The notes beneath the pieces were generated by a model, which was not told where the DNA came from, did no database searches, and saw nothing but the letters and a program-made list of their open reading frames with translations. Positions 32,558 to 41,577 of a stretch of 64,000 nt of DNA are shown here, in pieces; within the stretch, counting starts at the first letter, position 1; every line of letters begins with the position of its first letter. The position numbers and the translations under genes were made by a program. The stretch comes from Firmicutes bacterium UBA5774 (GTDB lineage Bacteria > Bacillota > Clostridia > Peptostreptococcales > Anaerovoracaceae): NCBI GenBank assembly GCA_002418625.1, contig DIEM01000073.1, positions 7,121 to 71,120 of the forward strand, written 5' to 3'.

Positions 32558-33808
32558 TCAGCCGTTGACTTTTTTGATGGCGGCAGCCATGCTGACGGCA
32601 ACTTTTTTGCTGGCTTCGGCAGATATGGCAGAAATAGCGACTCTGATGCCTTTGCCGATCGGAACGGTGAAGATGCCGTCCTTCTGAAGTTCTTTTCCGA
32701 CAGCTTCCGCGTTTTCGCACAGTACAGTGATAAAGAATCCGGAGTCGTACGGGCAGGTCGTTATCCCTGATTGCGTTGCGGCGGAAACGAATGCGGCGCC
32801 TCTTTCCGCCAGCATGGCGCTATATCCGGCGCGTTCCGCACTTACTTTTTCCAGAAGCACCGGATCATTGAAAATCTTCACAAGAGCGACCATTGCAGGA
32901 CGCGTTCCGTTGGACCAGGTCCCTCTGTTCGAAAACATGCAGACCATTTTGAATTCATCGGCAACGGCCTTGCTTGAGCTCAGGCAGATCATTGCGCCGC
33001 TGCGCATCCCATAGACTGTATAGCCCTTGGACATGCTGAAGCCAAAAATAACGAGCACGTTTTCAGGAAGTCCGGAAAGCTTCGGCATGAAGGCCCTGCT
33101 TTTCTCGGTATTCCCTGCGAAATCTATATAGGCGATATCGATGAAAAATATGATTTTCTTAGCCGGGTCCTTAGCTTTGCTTTTCAGCAGTGCGACGATT
33201 TTGTCCCAATCATCCGAAGACGGACTGAAACCGGTTGGATTGTGGGCCGGCGCGTTGAACAGAACCACCAGGCCCGGCTGGGCCTCAAGGATTTCAGACA
33301 TTTTTTCGTCAAGGGAAGCAACATTGAAGCCGCCATTATCGTCAAACATCGAATAGGTCGTCAGATTTCGCTCGATTTCTTCGGATATCGTCTTATAAGG
33401 GCTCCAATACCAATCCGAAGTCAGTACCTGGTCCCCTCTGCGCGAATAATTCTGAATGGTGTTTCTGATGGCGCCGGTTCCGCCCGGTGTGGCGATAACT
33501 TCTATATAGCCTTCAGGGACATACGGTCCGAAGGCGGCGGTCTTCACCTTGTCCAGAAACGCCGGAACGCCTGCTATAGGCGCATAATCCGCATAATCTA
33601 CAGGCGCGAGGTCATGCAGCACATCGACGATGGAAGAAAGGACGATCAGGTTTCCGTCATCATCGAGCAGAGAGCCGATTGTCGCGTTGATCACTTTATC
33701 CTTACCTTCTTTGGCAGCCATGTCCTGGGCCAATTTATTGATGCCGAATATTTTATCGTCTCCGGAAATCACTCTTGAATTTTGTTCAGCCATTATGAAA
33801 TTGGACAT
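32558..33808 (-). CDS. PLP-dependent class I aminotransferase
   Basis: 416 residues, fold type I (aspartate/aromatic aminotransferase group). PLP lysine in FSMSKGYTVYGMRSG, substrate Arg in GIRVAIS near the end, NPTG motif in FNAPAHNPTGFSP and the aspartate in FFIDIAYIDFAG. Specificity cannot be read; aspartate or aromatic amino acids are likely and would fit amino-acid fermentation. ATG 33808 follows GAGGAGTG; a GTG three codons earlier overlaps that site. Confidence 0.88.
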   Translation of the reverse strand: MSNFIMAEQNSRVISGDDKIFGINKLAQDMAAKEGKDKVINATIGSLLDDDGNLIVLSSIVDVLHDLAPVDYADYAPIAGVPAFLDKVKTAAFGPYVPEGYIEVIATPGGTGAIRNTIQNYSRRGDQVLTSDWYWSPYKTISEEIERNLTTYSMFDDNGGFNVASLDEKMSEILEAQPGLVVLFNAPAHNPTGFSPSSDDWDKIVALLKSKAKDPAKKIIFFIDIAYIDFAGNTEKSRAFMPKLSGLPENVLVIFGFSMSKGYTVYGMRSGAMICLSSSKAVADEFKMVCMFSNRGTWSNGTRPAMVALVKIFNDPVLLEKVSAERAGYSAMLAERGAAFVSAATQSGITTCPYDSGFFITVLCENAEAVGKELQKDGIFTVPIGKGIRVAISAISAEASKKVAVSMAAAIKKVNG

Positions 33809-33837
33809 TTTAATCACTCCTCTTTTTTAATAGTCCT

Positions 33838-33866
33838 ATTATATTAGCAATAGTCATTCCAATCAA
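33838..33866 (-). promoter_or_regulatory. Promoter of aminotransferase-sortase operon
   Basis: Minus strand TTGATT (33861-33866), 17 bases, TATAAT (33838-33843), 30 bases before the aminotransferase start. The divergent gap to lrgA (33809-33945) is very AT-rich; no clear promoter for lrgA was found on the plus strand. Confidence 0.75.
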
Positions 33867-33945
33867 GATTTTTTATGTTAAAATGATAAATAAAATAAAT
33901 TAAAATAAATAATTATTCAAAATATCGCATAAAGGAGACGAGATA

Positions 33946-34305
33946 TTGTTTATCAAGCAATTTCTGATCATACTTGGGGCTTTGTTTCTCGGGTACACGG
34001 CCACCTCCCTGACCGGCATCCCGGTGCCCTCGAATGTTATGGGTCTGGCGATCCTTTTTCTGGCCTTGCTGGCCGGTATCGTCAAGTTGAAGGATGTGCA
34101 GGCGACGGCGGAGTTCATATTGAAATATCTGGCGCTTTTTTTTGTTGTGCCGACCGTCGGGATCATGATTTATTTCGACCTGCTGGCAGCGGAAGCACTG
34201 AAAATATTTATACCATTGATATTGAGCATTCTGGCCGGACTGTTCACAGCCGGAAAAGTGACGGATATTCTAATTAAAAGGTCGGGTGATGATTATCATG
34301 AGTGA
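33946..34305 (+). CDS. lrgA: CidA/LrgA family membrane protein
   Basis: 119 residues with four membrane helices (holin-like). Contains the LrgA signature IPVPSNVMGLAILFLALLAG. LrgA-LrgB pairs have been described as murein-hydrolase modulators and, in Bacillus, as a pyruvate channel. Begins at TTG (33946), supported by AAAGGAGACGAGATA. Overlaps lrgB by 8 bases. Confidence 0.88.
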   Translation: MFIKQFLIILGALFLGYTATSLTGIPVPSNVMGLAILFLALLAGIVKLKDVQATAEFILKYLALFFVVPTVGIMIYFDLLAAEALKIFIPLILSILAGLFTAGKVTDILIKRSGDDYHE

Positions 34306-34993
34306 CATGATCCTTTCAAATCCGATCTTCGGCCTCTTGCTTACGGTCGGCTGCTACTGGATCGGCGTGGTAGTGCACCGGCGGCTGAACTGGTCGTTTC
34401 TCCAGCCGATCGTCATTGGCACGGTTCTGATCATCGCCGTGCTCCAGAATACGGGGATCACCTATGAGCAGTATAAGGAGCAGAATCAGATCCTCAATTA
34501 TATGCTGCCTCTGACAGCCGTTGTGCTTGCCATTCCGTTGTATAAAAATTTTCATATTATGCGCAAGCACGCCTTTCCGCTATTGGCCGGGATTGTTTCC
34601 GGAACAATCGTGACGATGGGCGCGGTTGTCGTTTTCGGTAAATTATTGGGGGCGGATAAAATCCTGATCGTCAGCATGCTGCCAAAAAGCGCCACCAATC
34701 CCATCGCCATAGAGGTGTCCGGCCTGATCGGAGGTCTTCCGTCGCTGACGGTATCGCTGGTCGTCATCACGGGAATATTCGGTGCGGCGTTCGGCCCTGA
34801 ACTGTTGACGTTTTTCCGGATAAAAAGCGATGTAGCCCGCGGGATAGCCATCGGCAGCATGAGCCACGCCGTTGGAACATCGAGAGCGTTTCGCGAGGGC
34901 GAGGTCGAAGGCGCCATGAGCAGCCTGGCGATGGCTATCGCGGGTATGCTGACCGCGCTTCTTTCACCATTATATGTATATTTATTTTTGTAG
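34298..34993 (+). CDS. lrgB: LrgB family membrane protein
   Basis: 231 residues, hydrophobic throughout. LrgB signature stretches LPKSATNPIAIEVSGLIGG and GSMSHAVGTSRAFREGE. Forms a membrane complex with LrgA. Three in-frame starts are possible; ATG 34298 (MSDMIL) is best spaced from the GGGTG site and gives an ATGAGTGA overlap with lrgA. Confidence 0.9.
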   Translation: MSDMILSNPIFGLLLTVGCYWIGVVVHRRLNWSFLQPIVIGTVLIIAVLQNTGITYEQYKEQNQILNYMLPLTAVVLAIPLYKNFHIMRKHAFPLLAGIVSGTIVTMGAVVVFGKLLGADKILIVSMLPKSATNPIAIEVSGLIGGLPSLTVSLVVITGIFGAAFGPELLTFFRIKSDVARGIAIGSMSHAVGTSRAFREGEVEGAMSSLAMAIAGMLTALLSPLYVYLFL

Positions 34994-35006
34994 CGGCAAA
35001 AATTGA

Positions 35007-35035
35007 TTGAAAAGCGGCGCTGTTTTAGGTATACT
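35007..35035 (+). promoter_or_regulatory. Promoter of the Mbl/MreB gene
   Basis: TTGAAA (35007-35012), 17 bases, TATACT (35030-35035). About 100 bases of leader follow before the start codon; nothing structured was recognised in it. Confidence 0.7.
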
Positions 35036-35138
35036 ATATCAGTCAGTATGGACGAGTATGCGATTGGCTCGGCAATCGATTCAATATGGATATTTAATCA
35101 AACACAAGCAGGAACAATGAATTGGAGGAGTGAGAATT

Positions 35139-36161
35139 TTGGGTTTTTCAGCAGATGTGGGGATAGATCTCGGTACAGCGAATGTACTTGTATATATTAA
35201 AGGAAAAGGAATTGTCCTGAATGAACCGTCCGTCGTGGCGATCAACAGGGATACAAACGAAATATTGTCTGTCGGCGAAGATGCCAGGCAGATGCTCGGA
35301 AGGACGCCCAGCAACATAATAGCGGTCAGGCCGCTGCGCGACGGCGTTATTTCGGATTATGACGTCACGGAGAAGATGCTGAAATATTTTATTAAAAAGA
35401 CATGCGGAAACAGCAAGTTCTTCAAGCCGCGCATCATGGTCTGCGTGCCCAGCGGCGTGACCGAAGTCGAAAAGAGGGCTGTGCGGGAAGCGGCGATACA
35501 GGCAGGCGGAAAAGCCGTATATCTTATGGAGGAACCAATAGCGGCAGCCATCGGCGCCGGACTTGACATCACGAAGCCGGACGGCATCATGGTGCTCGAT
35601 ATCGGCGGCGGAACGACAGATGTCGCAGTCATATCGCTCGGCGGCATCGTCACTAGCACGTCGGTCAAGGTGGCCGGAGACAAATTTGATGAAGCCATAA
35701 TCAAATACATGCGCAAGGAGCATAAACTGTATATCGGGGAAAGAACGGCCGAAGAGCTCAAAATGACCATCGGGACCGCGTATCCCAGAGAAGACGTGGT
35801 CGTCAAGGAATGCCGCGGACGCGACCTTGTGACAGGCCTTCCGAAATCCATCGAGATCACTTCAAAAGAAATGCTGGAAGCTCTCGACGAACCCCTTCAG
35901 GTGATCTGCGAGGCTACTCATTCAGTCCTTGAAAGGACACCGCCTGAAATCGCGGCGGACATCAGCGACAGAGGCATCGTCCTGACCGGAGGCGGAGCAC
36001 TGCTCTACGGCATGGATAAGCGTATTGCGGAGCGTACCGGCATACCTGTCATCGTCGCGGACGATCCAAAATCCTGCGTGGCCATCGGCACGGGAAAAGC
36101 CCTTGATTCCATGGCAATGATCGAATCAAACCAGATGAATAGAAAGAGGCCTTATCTCTAA
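35139..36161 (+). CDS. mbl: Rod shape-determining protein, MreB/Mbl type
   Basis: 340 residues. Bacterial actin that guides peptidoglycan synthesis along the cell side walls. Phosphate and nucleotide motifs: VGIDLGTANVLVYIKGKGIV, the IGGGTTDVAVISLGG loop and GIVLTGGGALLYGMD. The GTANVLVY and VLNEPSVVA wording fits the Mbl branch. TTG at 35139 is preferred to GTG at 35130 because GGAGG at 35124-35128 would leave almost no spacing for the latter. Single-gene unit with its own promoter and terminator. Confidence 0.93.
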   Translation: MGFSADVGIDLGTANVLVYIKGKGIVLNEPSVVAINRDTNEILSVGEDARQMLGRTPSNIIAVRPLRDGVISDYDVTEKMLKYFIKKTCGNSKFFKPRIMVCVPSGVTEVEKRAVREAAIQAGGKAVYLMEEPIAAAIGAGLDITKPDGIMVLDIGGGTTDVAVISLGGIVTSTSVKVAGDKFDEAIIKYMRKEHKLYIGERTAEELKMTIGTAYPREDVVVKECRGRDLVTGLPKSIEITSKEMLEALDEPLQVICEATHSVLERTPPEIAADISDRGIVLTGGGALLYGMDKRIAERTGIPVIVADDPKSCVAIGTGKALDSMAMIESNQMNRKRPYL

Positions 36162-36168
36162 AGAATAG

Positions 36169-36194
36169 AAGCTCTCATCTGAGGGCTTTTTTTA
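36169..36194 (+). terminator. Terminator of mbl
   Basis: AAGCTCTCA and TGAGGGCTT pair (one G-U) around TCT, followed by TTTTTTTAT. Confidence 0.9.
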
Positions 36195-36265
36195 TCGGCC
36201 GGCATTTGAGCGCCGTATGTGGCGCCGCAGTCCCGGCTTGAATAATGACGGAACAGGAAGACGAT

Positions 36266-37024
36266 ATGAGAGAATTACGAAACAGCTATACGGAAGATTT
36301 CAGGATCAAGTCCTATGAAAACGACGTCCGGCAGAAGCTCAGGCTCACGACACTCTTTCAGTACCTGCAGGAAGTGGCCGGCAGGCATGTGACGGATACC
36401 CCTGTCGGATACGATGCACTTGAGGCAAGAGGACAGTTCTGGGTACTGGTCCGCATCAGGGCAAGGATTCTGCGCATGCCGGCATGGCGCGATACAGTCA
36501 GTGTCGAAACTTGGGCGAAGCGCATGGACAGGATGTTTGCCTATCGGGAATATGAGGTGCGAAAAGACGGTGAGCTTCTGATCGCAGCCACCTCTGAATG
36601 GATGCTGATGGACCGCGAGAGCCGAAAGCCCTGCAGGCTATCCTGCCTGCCGGCCGCCATGCCGCTCAGGGAAGAGGAAGGGCTTGCCGAACGCATCGGC
36701 AAACTGGTTCCGGCAGGGCGCGGGTTAACTTCACGGAAGTGTGTCGCCCGATACAGCGACATCGATATGTACCATCATGTCAACAATACGAAATATATCG
36801 AATGGGCGATGGATTGCTTTGAATACAGCTTTCTTGCCGGCCATGAAGTCGAAGAGATCCAGATCAATTTCGTGGCTGAAGTCGGTCCCGATGAAGAGGT
36901 GTCTGTTTCACTGATCGGGGCGCTTGATGAAAATGGTTTGGCTGATGCGCTCCATTACTATATTGAAGGTTATAATACTGCGAAACAAATGAAAGCATTC
37001 CAGATGGAAGTAAGATTGAGGTAG
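36266..37024 (+). CDS. Acyl-ACP thioesterase
   Basis: 252 residues with two hot-dog folds. Releases fatty acids from acyl carrier protein. The second fold holds the DIDMYHHVNNTKYIEWAMDC segment, with the Asn and His of the FatA/FatB active site; the first fold holds RQKLRLTTLFQYLQEVAG and FWVLVRIRARIL. ATG 36266 follows AGGAAG at 5 bases; an ATG at 36245 lacks a site. Followed 3 bases later by the HAD gene. Confidence 0.88.
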   Translation: MRELRNSYTEDFRIKSYENDVRQKLRLTTLFQYLQEVAGRHVTDTPVGYDALEARGQFWVLVRIRARILRMPAWRDTVSVETWAKRMDRMFAYREYEVRKDGELLIAATSEWMLMDRESRKPCRLSCLPAAMPLREEEGLAERIGKLVPAGRGLTSRKCVARYSDIDMYHHVNNTKYIEWAMDCFEYSFLAGHEVEEIQINFVAEVGPDEEVSVSLIGALDENGLADALHYYIEGYNTAKQMKAFQMEVRLR

Positions 37025-37027
37025 ATC

Positions 37028-37864
37028 ATGTACAGGCTTATTGCATGCGATATTGACGGAACGCTGATCAGAAGCGATTTTAAAATATCGGATTACACAA
37101 AGGATATCATCGCTCGGGCGATGGAGCAGGACGTCCATTTCATTCTGGCAACAGGCAGGATATTCGGGTCCGCCCGGGTCTATGCCCGGCAGCTGGAACT
37201 TAGCGCGCCGATCATCACATGCAACGGCGGGGTGATCAAGGATCTCAAGACCGGCGAGAAGCTTTACGGCAAGCCGATCGAGAAAGAACTCTGCAAGGAG
37301 ATTTTCAAGATTCTGGACGAAGGGAACCGGTATTTTCACTTTTACGGTGAAGAGAATTTCTATTCCGAGCGGTTGATTTTCGATTCTCAGAGAATGAATC
37401 AATGGAATATGACACTGCCGTACGAGGATCGGATCCCAATCATGGAAGTGCGGGATCCATATAGCATTCCTGACAAGGACCCGATCTACAAGATCCTTTT
37501 CCATGCGGTGGAACCGGAGGAACGGAAGTATTACAGCGAACTGTTTTCATCAATGCCGGGCGTGACGCTTTCAAGCTCGTGGAAAAACAATTTTGAGCTC
37601 TGTGGTGAAAATGTGAATAAGGCAACGGCGGTCGACTGTTATGCCGCTTCGCTTGGGATAAGGGACAGCGAGGTCATCGCCTTCGGGGACAATGACAACG
37701 ATATCGACATGATCAACTACGCGGGACTTGGCGTCGCTGTGGCCAACGCCACAGCCAGGCTTCTTGGCGTGGCGGATTATATCACGGCCAGCAATGATGA
37801 GGATGGTGTTGGCAAGGCGATCGAAAAATTTATTCTTGGGGGTGAGCTTTTTGTCAAAGCTTGA
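37028..37864 (+). CDS. Cof-type HAD-IIB phosphatase
   Basis: 278 residues. Haloacid dehalogenase family; nucleophile motif ACDIDGTLIRSD at residue 7, cap domain type IIB in the middle, and the metal motif GDNDNDIDMINYAGLGVAVANA near the C-terminus. Family members dephosphorylate sugar phosphates or cofactors; substrate unknown. Its 3' end overlaps the start of the next gene by 14 bases. Confidence 0.9.
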   Translation: MYRLIACDIDGTLIRSDFKISDYTKDIIARAMEQDVHFILATGRIFGSARVYARQLELSAPIITCNGGVIKDLKTGEKLYGKPIEKELCKEIFKILDEGNRYFHFYGEENFYSERLIFDSQRMNQWNMTLPYEDRIPIMEVRDPYSIPDKDPIYKILFHAVEPEERKYYSELFSSMPGVTLSSSWKNNFELCGENVNKATAVDCYAASLGIRDSEVIAFGDNDNDIDMINYAGLGVAVANATARLLGVADYITASNDEDGVGKAIEKFILGGELFVKA

Positions 37865-39005
37865 ACTGATAGCGACCGCAACTTTTGGTTTAGAGGCTGT
37901 CGTGAAGAGGGAAATTGAACAACTTGGATACAGGATACTTAAATCCGAAGATGCCAAGATCAGTTTTCTCGGGGATGAAACCGCCATTGCGAGATCCAAC
38001 CTCCGGATCAGGTGCGCTGACCGAATACTCCTTAAAATGGCCGAATTCAATGCTCTTTCTTTTGAGGAGCTGTTTCAGCAGACGAAGGCCGTTCCTTGGG
38101 AAGAATGGATCCCGGAAGACGGTAGGTTTACAGTAAACGGAAGCTCGGTCAAATCGGCTCTCCACAGTGTTCCGGATTGCCAGTCGATCGTCAAGAAAGC
38201 GATCGTCGAAAGGCTGAAGGAAACATACCGGTGTGACTGGTTCAAGGAAACCGGCGCGGAATATACGGTCAAGGTTTCCATTTTAAAGGACAGGGTGACG
38301 CTGACCATCGATACGAGTGGAGCCGGCCTGCATAAACGGGGCTACCGGATACACGACGTGACTGCGCCGATCAAGGAAACGCTGGCGGCAGCCATGGTCC
38401 TGCTGAGTTTCTGGAAAGAGGGCAGACTTCTGGTCGATCCGTTTTGCGGGTCGGGAACAATTGTCATTGAAGCTGCATTGATCGGCAGGAACATCGCGCC
38501 GGGACTGTCCCGTAAATTTGCCTCAGAGCAGTGGGCAGGCATACCGCCGACTATTTGGAAAGAAGAAAGAAGAAAAGCATTCGAAGATATCAGGCATGAC
38601 GCGGATATCAGGATTAAGGGATCCGATATCAGCGCATCCGCGATCAGGGCTGCGATCGGAAATGCCGAAGAGGCAGGCGTCGAGGACTGCATCGATTTTT
38701 CAGTCATGCCTGTCAGCAGACTTGCTGCTGATGAGGAAAACGGTATCGTGATCTGTAATCCGCCTTATGGCGAAAGGATCGGCGAGCGCAGGGAGCTTGA
38801 CGCCATTTACAAGGATTTGTCCGGTTTTTTTGCGGGGAACCCGGGGTGGTCGCTTTATATGCTGACTTCGGACAAGGAATTTGAAAAGGCGTTCACGGCA
38901 AGAAAAGCCGACCGACGCCGAAAGCTTTACAATGGAAGGATCGAGACGACATATTATCAATTCTATGGCAGCCGGCCAAAAGAAAAAGGATCGGATGGCG
39001 AATAA
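37851..39005 (+). CDS. THUMP-domain RNA methyltransferase (RlmL/YpsC type)
   Basis: 384 residues. N-terminal ferredoxin-like/THUMP region (LIATATFGLEAVVKREIEQL) and a C-terminal SAM-dependent methyltransferase: DPFCGSGTIVIEAALIGRN (SAM loop) and ICNPPYGERIG (N6/N2-type NPPY active site). Likely methylates guanosine of 23S rRNA. TTG at 37851 with GGGGGTG upstream matches the usual family start and length (about 385). Confidence 0.9.
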   Translation: MSKLELIATATFGLEAVVKREIEQLGYRILKSEDAKISFLGDETAIARSNLRIRCADRILLKMAEFNALSFEELFQQTKAVPWEEWIPEDGRFTVNGSSVKSALHSVPDCQSIVKKAIVERLKETYRCDWFKETGAEYTVKVSILKDRVTLTIDTSGAGLHKRGYRIHDVTAPIKETLAAAMVLLSFWKEGRLLVDPFCGSGTIVIEAALIGRNIAPGLSRKFASEQWAGIPPTIWKEERRKAFEDIRHDADIRIKGSDISASAIRAAIGNAEEAGVEDCIDFSVMPVSRLAADEENGIVICNPPYGERIGERRELDAIYKDLSGFFAGNPGWSLYMLTSDKEFEKAFTARKADRRRKLYNGRIETTYYQFYGSRPKEKGSDGE

Positions 39006-39017
39006 ATACGACCCCCG

Positions 39018-39046
39018 TTGACACGTGGTATTCAATACCATATAAT
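39018..39046 (+). promoter_or_regulatory. Consensus promoter with operator inside the spacer
   Basis: TTGACA (39018-39023), 17 bases, TATAAT (39041-39046): both hexamers are perfect. The spacer contains the perfect inverted repeat TGGTATT-C-AATACCA (39026-39040), which would place a dimeric repressor between the -35 and -10. The downstream DUF1836 protein is the obvious candidate, acting on its own gene. Confidence 0.85.
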
Positions 39047-39102
39047 AACTACATGGAGAGTTATTATAAAAGTATTGAGAACGATTGGAGGTAGCGGGTC
39101 GA

Positions 39103-39810
39103 ATGAGATATGAAGAATATGTAAAGAAAACAATCGATGAGTACATCGCGGGTCCGCAGGCAAGTGTCGAGGATTTTCCGGATTTTGAGCTGTATGTGGA
39201 TCAGGCTGTCACCTTTATGGATCAGAAGTTGTCGGCTTATAAAAAAGATGAAAAGGATATTCTGCTGACCAAGACGATGGTCAACAACTACACCAAGCAT
39301 AGGATGATTCCCGGGCCGGTCAATAAAAAGTATACCAAAAGCCACTTGATCCTGCTGACGATGATCTATCATCTTAAGAAAAGTTTCCAGATGGACGACA
39401 TCGAAAAGCTGATGAAGCCGCTTATTGACAACTATACTTCTGATTTTGACGAGAAAATCGATTTCACCAGCATCTACAAAGGAATAGCTGATGTGACGGA
39501 GCCTGACAGGGAAACGCTTCTGTCCAGAGTCAGGAGTGATGTGGAGCGTATTAAGCTCAACCTGAATCGGGCCGAGATCGCGGACGACGATATGCTGGAG
39601 GTATTCATGCTGATCATGACCCTGGCAATAAAGTCCAACACGCAAAGAATGCTTGCGGAGAAGCTGCTGAATGAATATTTCGTCAAGCCCTCAGCGCAGC
39701 GCGGCAAGAAAATCAAGAGGCCGAAAATAAAATTCGACAGTCAGGGAGAAGTGGAGACTCGCAGGAAGAGCGCCGGAAAGCACTCTAAAACAGAAACTTT
39801 GGAGAAATAG
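39103..39810 (+). CDS. DUF1836 family putative regulator
   Basis: 235 residues. DUF1836 proteins carry a MerR-like helix-turn-helix and include regulators such as B. subtilis YkrK. Visible features: YTKSHLILLTMIYHLKKSF helix pair, an acidic middle and a basic C-terminal tail (RGKKIKRPKIKF, RRKSAGKHSK). ATG 39103 with GGAGGT 11 bases upstream. Own promoter with built-in operator, so autorepression is likely. Confidence 0.78.
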   Translation: MRYEEYVKKTIDEYIAGPQASVEDFPDFELYVDQAVTFMDQKLSAYKKDEKDILLTKTMVNNYTKHRMIPGPVNKKYTKSHLILLTMIYHLKKSFQMDDIEKLMKPLIDNYTSDFDEKIDFTSIYKGIADVTEPDRETLLSRVRSDVERIKLNLNRAEIADDDMLEVFMLIMTLAIKSNTQRMLAEKLLNEYFVKPSAQRGKKIKRPKIKFDSQGEVETRRKSAGKHSKTETLEK

Positions 39811-39845
39811 CGCCGTGCGGGCTTCGCGCGGCGAAAAGAGGGATG

Positions 39846-39880
39846 AAAAGGCAACTGCTGTCCGGCAGGGGCCTTTTTTA
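39846..39880 (+). terminator. Terminator of the DUF1836 gene
   Basis: AAAAGGC...CTGC and GCAG...GCCTTTTTT pair around TGTCCG; T-run at 39873-39879. A GC-rich stem (CGCCG/CGGCG, about 39811-39834) lies just upstream. Confidence 0.8.
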
Positions 39881-39888
39881 TAAAGCAA

Positions 39889-39917
39889 TTGAATAAATAT
39901 AAAACATATTGTATAAT
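39889..39917 (+). promoter_or_regulatory. Promoter of the MocR-type gene
   Basis: TTGAAT (39889-39894), 17 bases, TATAAT (39912-39917). A 170-base leader follows, with a CCGGC/GCCGG hairpin at about 39931-39951 and an isolated strong ribosome site with ATG at 39980 that opens an 85-codon frame overlapping the regulator start; its role as a leader peptide is unproven. Confidence 0.7.
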
Positions 39918-40088
39918 TAAACATTATTGCCGGCGCATTCTTCCTGCCGGGGGAAACCTCGAAAAAAAGGGGGTGTTAAATGAAAGCCTTTGGGATAAAA
40001 TGTATATGCGAGTATCAATTTGCAGGTTCATATTATAAGAATGCAGAAAAAAGAACGGATTTATCCTTAAGGAAAGGCGGCCGCAATA

Positions 40089-41549
40089 ATGGACATCAGA
40101 ATCGTTCACAACAGCCAGACGCCGATATATATGCAGATCAGAAACCAGATCAAAGCCATGATCATGGCAGGCGAACTGATGGACGGTTTTATGCTGCCTT
40201 CGGAAAGAGCCATGGCAAAAGAGGCGGGCGTACATAGAAACACGATCATAAAGGCTTACAATGAACTCAAGGCGGACGGATCGATCGAAGCCCAGCAAGG
40301 CCTCGGCTACAGGATCACCTGCAAGGGCGGCGACGGGGACCCGAACGGCCCGTGCGGCGGGATCCCCTGGCTGCATCTGCTCAAGGATGAATTCGTCGAC
40401 ATGGAAGCATCCTTCGAAAATTACATTGCCCGGACCTATTCCGAAAAGGTCATCTCGTTTGCCGGCGGGATCGTCCCAAAGGAAGCCTATAACAAGGATG
40501 ATATCAAGGATATCCTGAGTGAGATGATCGCTTCAGGTAAGGAGGAGATCTGGAGCTATGCCCCATATCAGGGCATCTATACGCTGAGACATAACCTTTC
40601 CGTTTTCCTTAGGGAAAAGGGAATCAATGCCCAGCCCGGAGAGATCCAGATCCTTTCGGAAACCAATCAGATTTTGGATTATCTTGTTGAAATGTTCATC
40701 AAGCCCGGCGATGCGGTGATCATCGAAGAGCCTGTCTCACCGGACGTCATCAGGGAAATGCATCTGGCCGGGGCGAAGCTCATCACGGCGCCGCTCGATG
40801 GTCAGGGCATGGTGATCGAAGGACTGGAGGCCCTGATCCTGCGTCATAAGCCCAAGCTCATCTATGTGAATTCCAGTTATCATGATCCCACGGGCATCAT
40901 CATGAGCCGCGAAAGAAGGCAAGAGCTGCTGAGCCTGGCTTACAGGCACAGGATACCGATCATTGAGGATGACTGCGCTTCCGGCATCAGGTATGAAGGG
41001 AAACTGATCCCGTCACTGAAATCAATGGACAAGCGGGGCTATGTGATCTACATCTATTCGTTCGCCCTGACATTCGCGCCCGGCGTAAGACTGGCCTTCG
41101 CAGTAGCGCCGAAGCCGATCGTCAAGCGTCTGAGCTATCTTGTGTCCATGCATTTGATGAGCATCGACAGCTTGTCCCAAAAGCTCATGAGTATCTATCT
41201 TGAAAAGGGAATGTACAGGAAGAACCTTGAAGAAATCTGCAAGCAATATAAAAGGAAACGCGATATCATGTGCGATAAGCTGGATGAAGCAAGGCCGCTG
41301 GGCCTGGATTATCAAAAACCGTCCGGAGGCGTATATATTTGGTGCCGCCTTCCGGAAAGAATGAATGTCAAAACATTGCTTCAAAAATCGGCAAAAAAGG
41401 GTGTCGCCTTCATTCCGGGCAATGTGTTTTTCCCTTACGGCACAAATGGAGACAATTATATCAGGCTTAATTATTCGTATCCTCGTGAGGATCAGATCAG
41501 GGCGGGAATGGACCTGCTCCTCCAGGCTATGAAGGAAAGCATGCGATGA
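40089..41549 (+). CDS. MocR-type GntR regulator with PLP-lysine-less aminotransferase domain
   Basis: 486 residues. Residues 1-75 are a GntR winged helix (PIYMQIRNQIKAMIMAGELM, MLPSERAMAKEAGVHRNTI). The rest is a fold type I aminotransferase domain as in MocR/PdxR regulators. The PLP-binding Lys expected in the SFSKTLAPG motif is replaced: the sequence reads YSFALTFAPGVR with Leu327. The PLP-ring Tyr of EDDYDSEFRY is also changed (EDDCASGIRY, Cys296). The domain should thus not form the usual Schiff base and may sense another ligand. Terminated by a clean hairpin. Possible target: the neighbouring arginine genes (inference). Confidence 0.88.
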   Translation: MDIRIVHNSQTPIYMQIRNQIKAMIMAGELMDGFMLPSERAMAKEAGVHRNTIIKAYNELKADGSIEAQQGLGYRITCKGGDGDPNGPCGGIPWLHLLKDEFVDMEASFENYIARTYSEKVISFAGGIVPKEAYNKDDIKDILSEMIASGKEEIWSYAPYQGIYTLRHNLSVFLREKGINAQPGEIQILSETNQILDYLVEMFIKPGDAVIIEEPVSPDVIREMHLAGAKLITAPLDGQGMVIEGLEALILRHKPKLIYVNSSYHDPTGIIMSRERRQELLSLAYRHRIPIIEDDCASGIRYEGKLIPSLKSMDKRGYVIYIYSFALTFAPGVRLAFAVAPKPIVKRLSYLVSMHLMSIDSLSQKLMSIYLEKGMYRKNLEEICKQYKRKRDIMCDKLDEARPLGLDYQKPSGGVYIWCRLPERMNVKTLLQKSAKKGVAFIPGNVFFPYGTNGDNYIRLNYSYPREDQIRAGMDLLLQAMKESMR

Positions 41550-41577
41550 AACGCCGCAGGGTCCTGGGATATGAGCG

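Noticed and set aside
39980..40237. An 85-codon frame with a strong ribosome site upstream of and overlapping the MocR-type gene
   Set aside because: The second half overlaps the regulator in another frame, composition is unlike a protein, and nothing similar is known to me. Mentioned only as a possible leader peptide.
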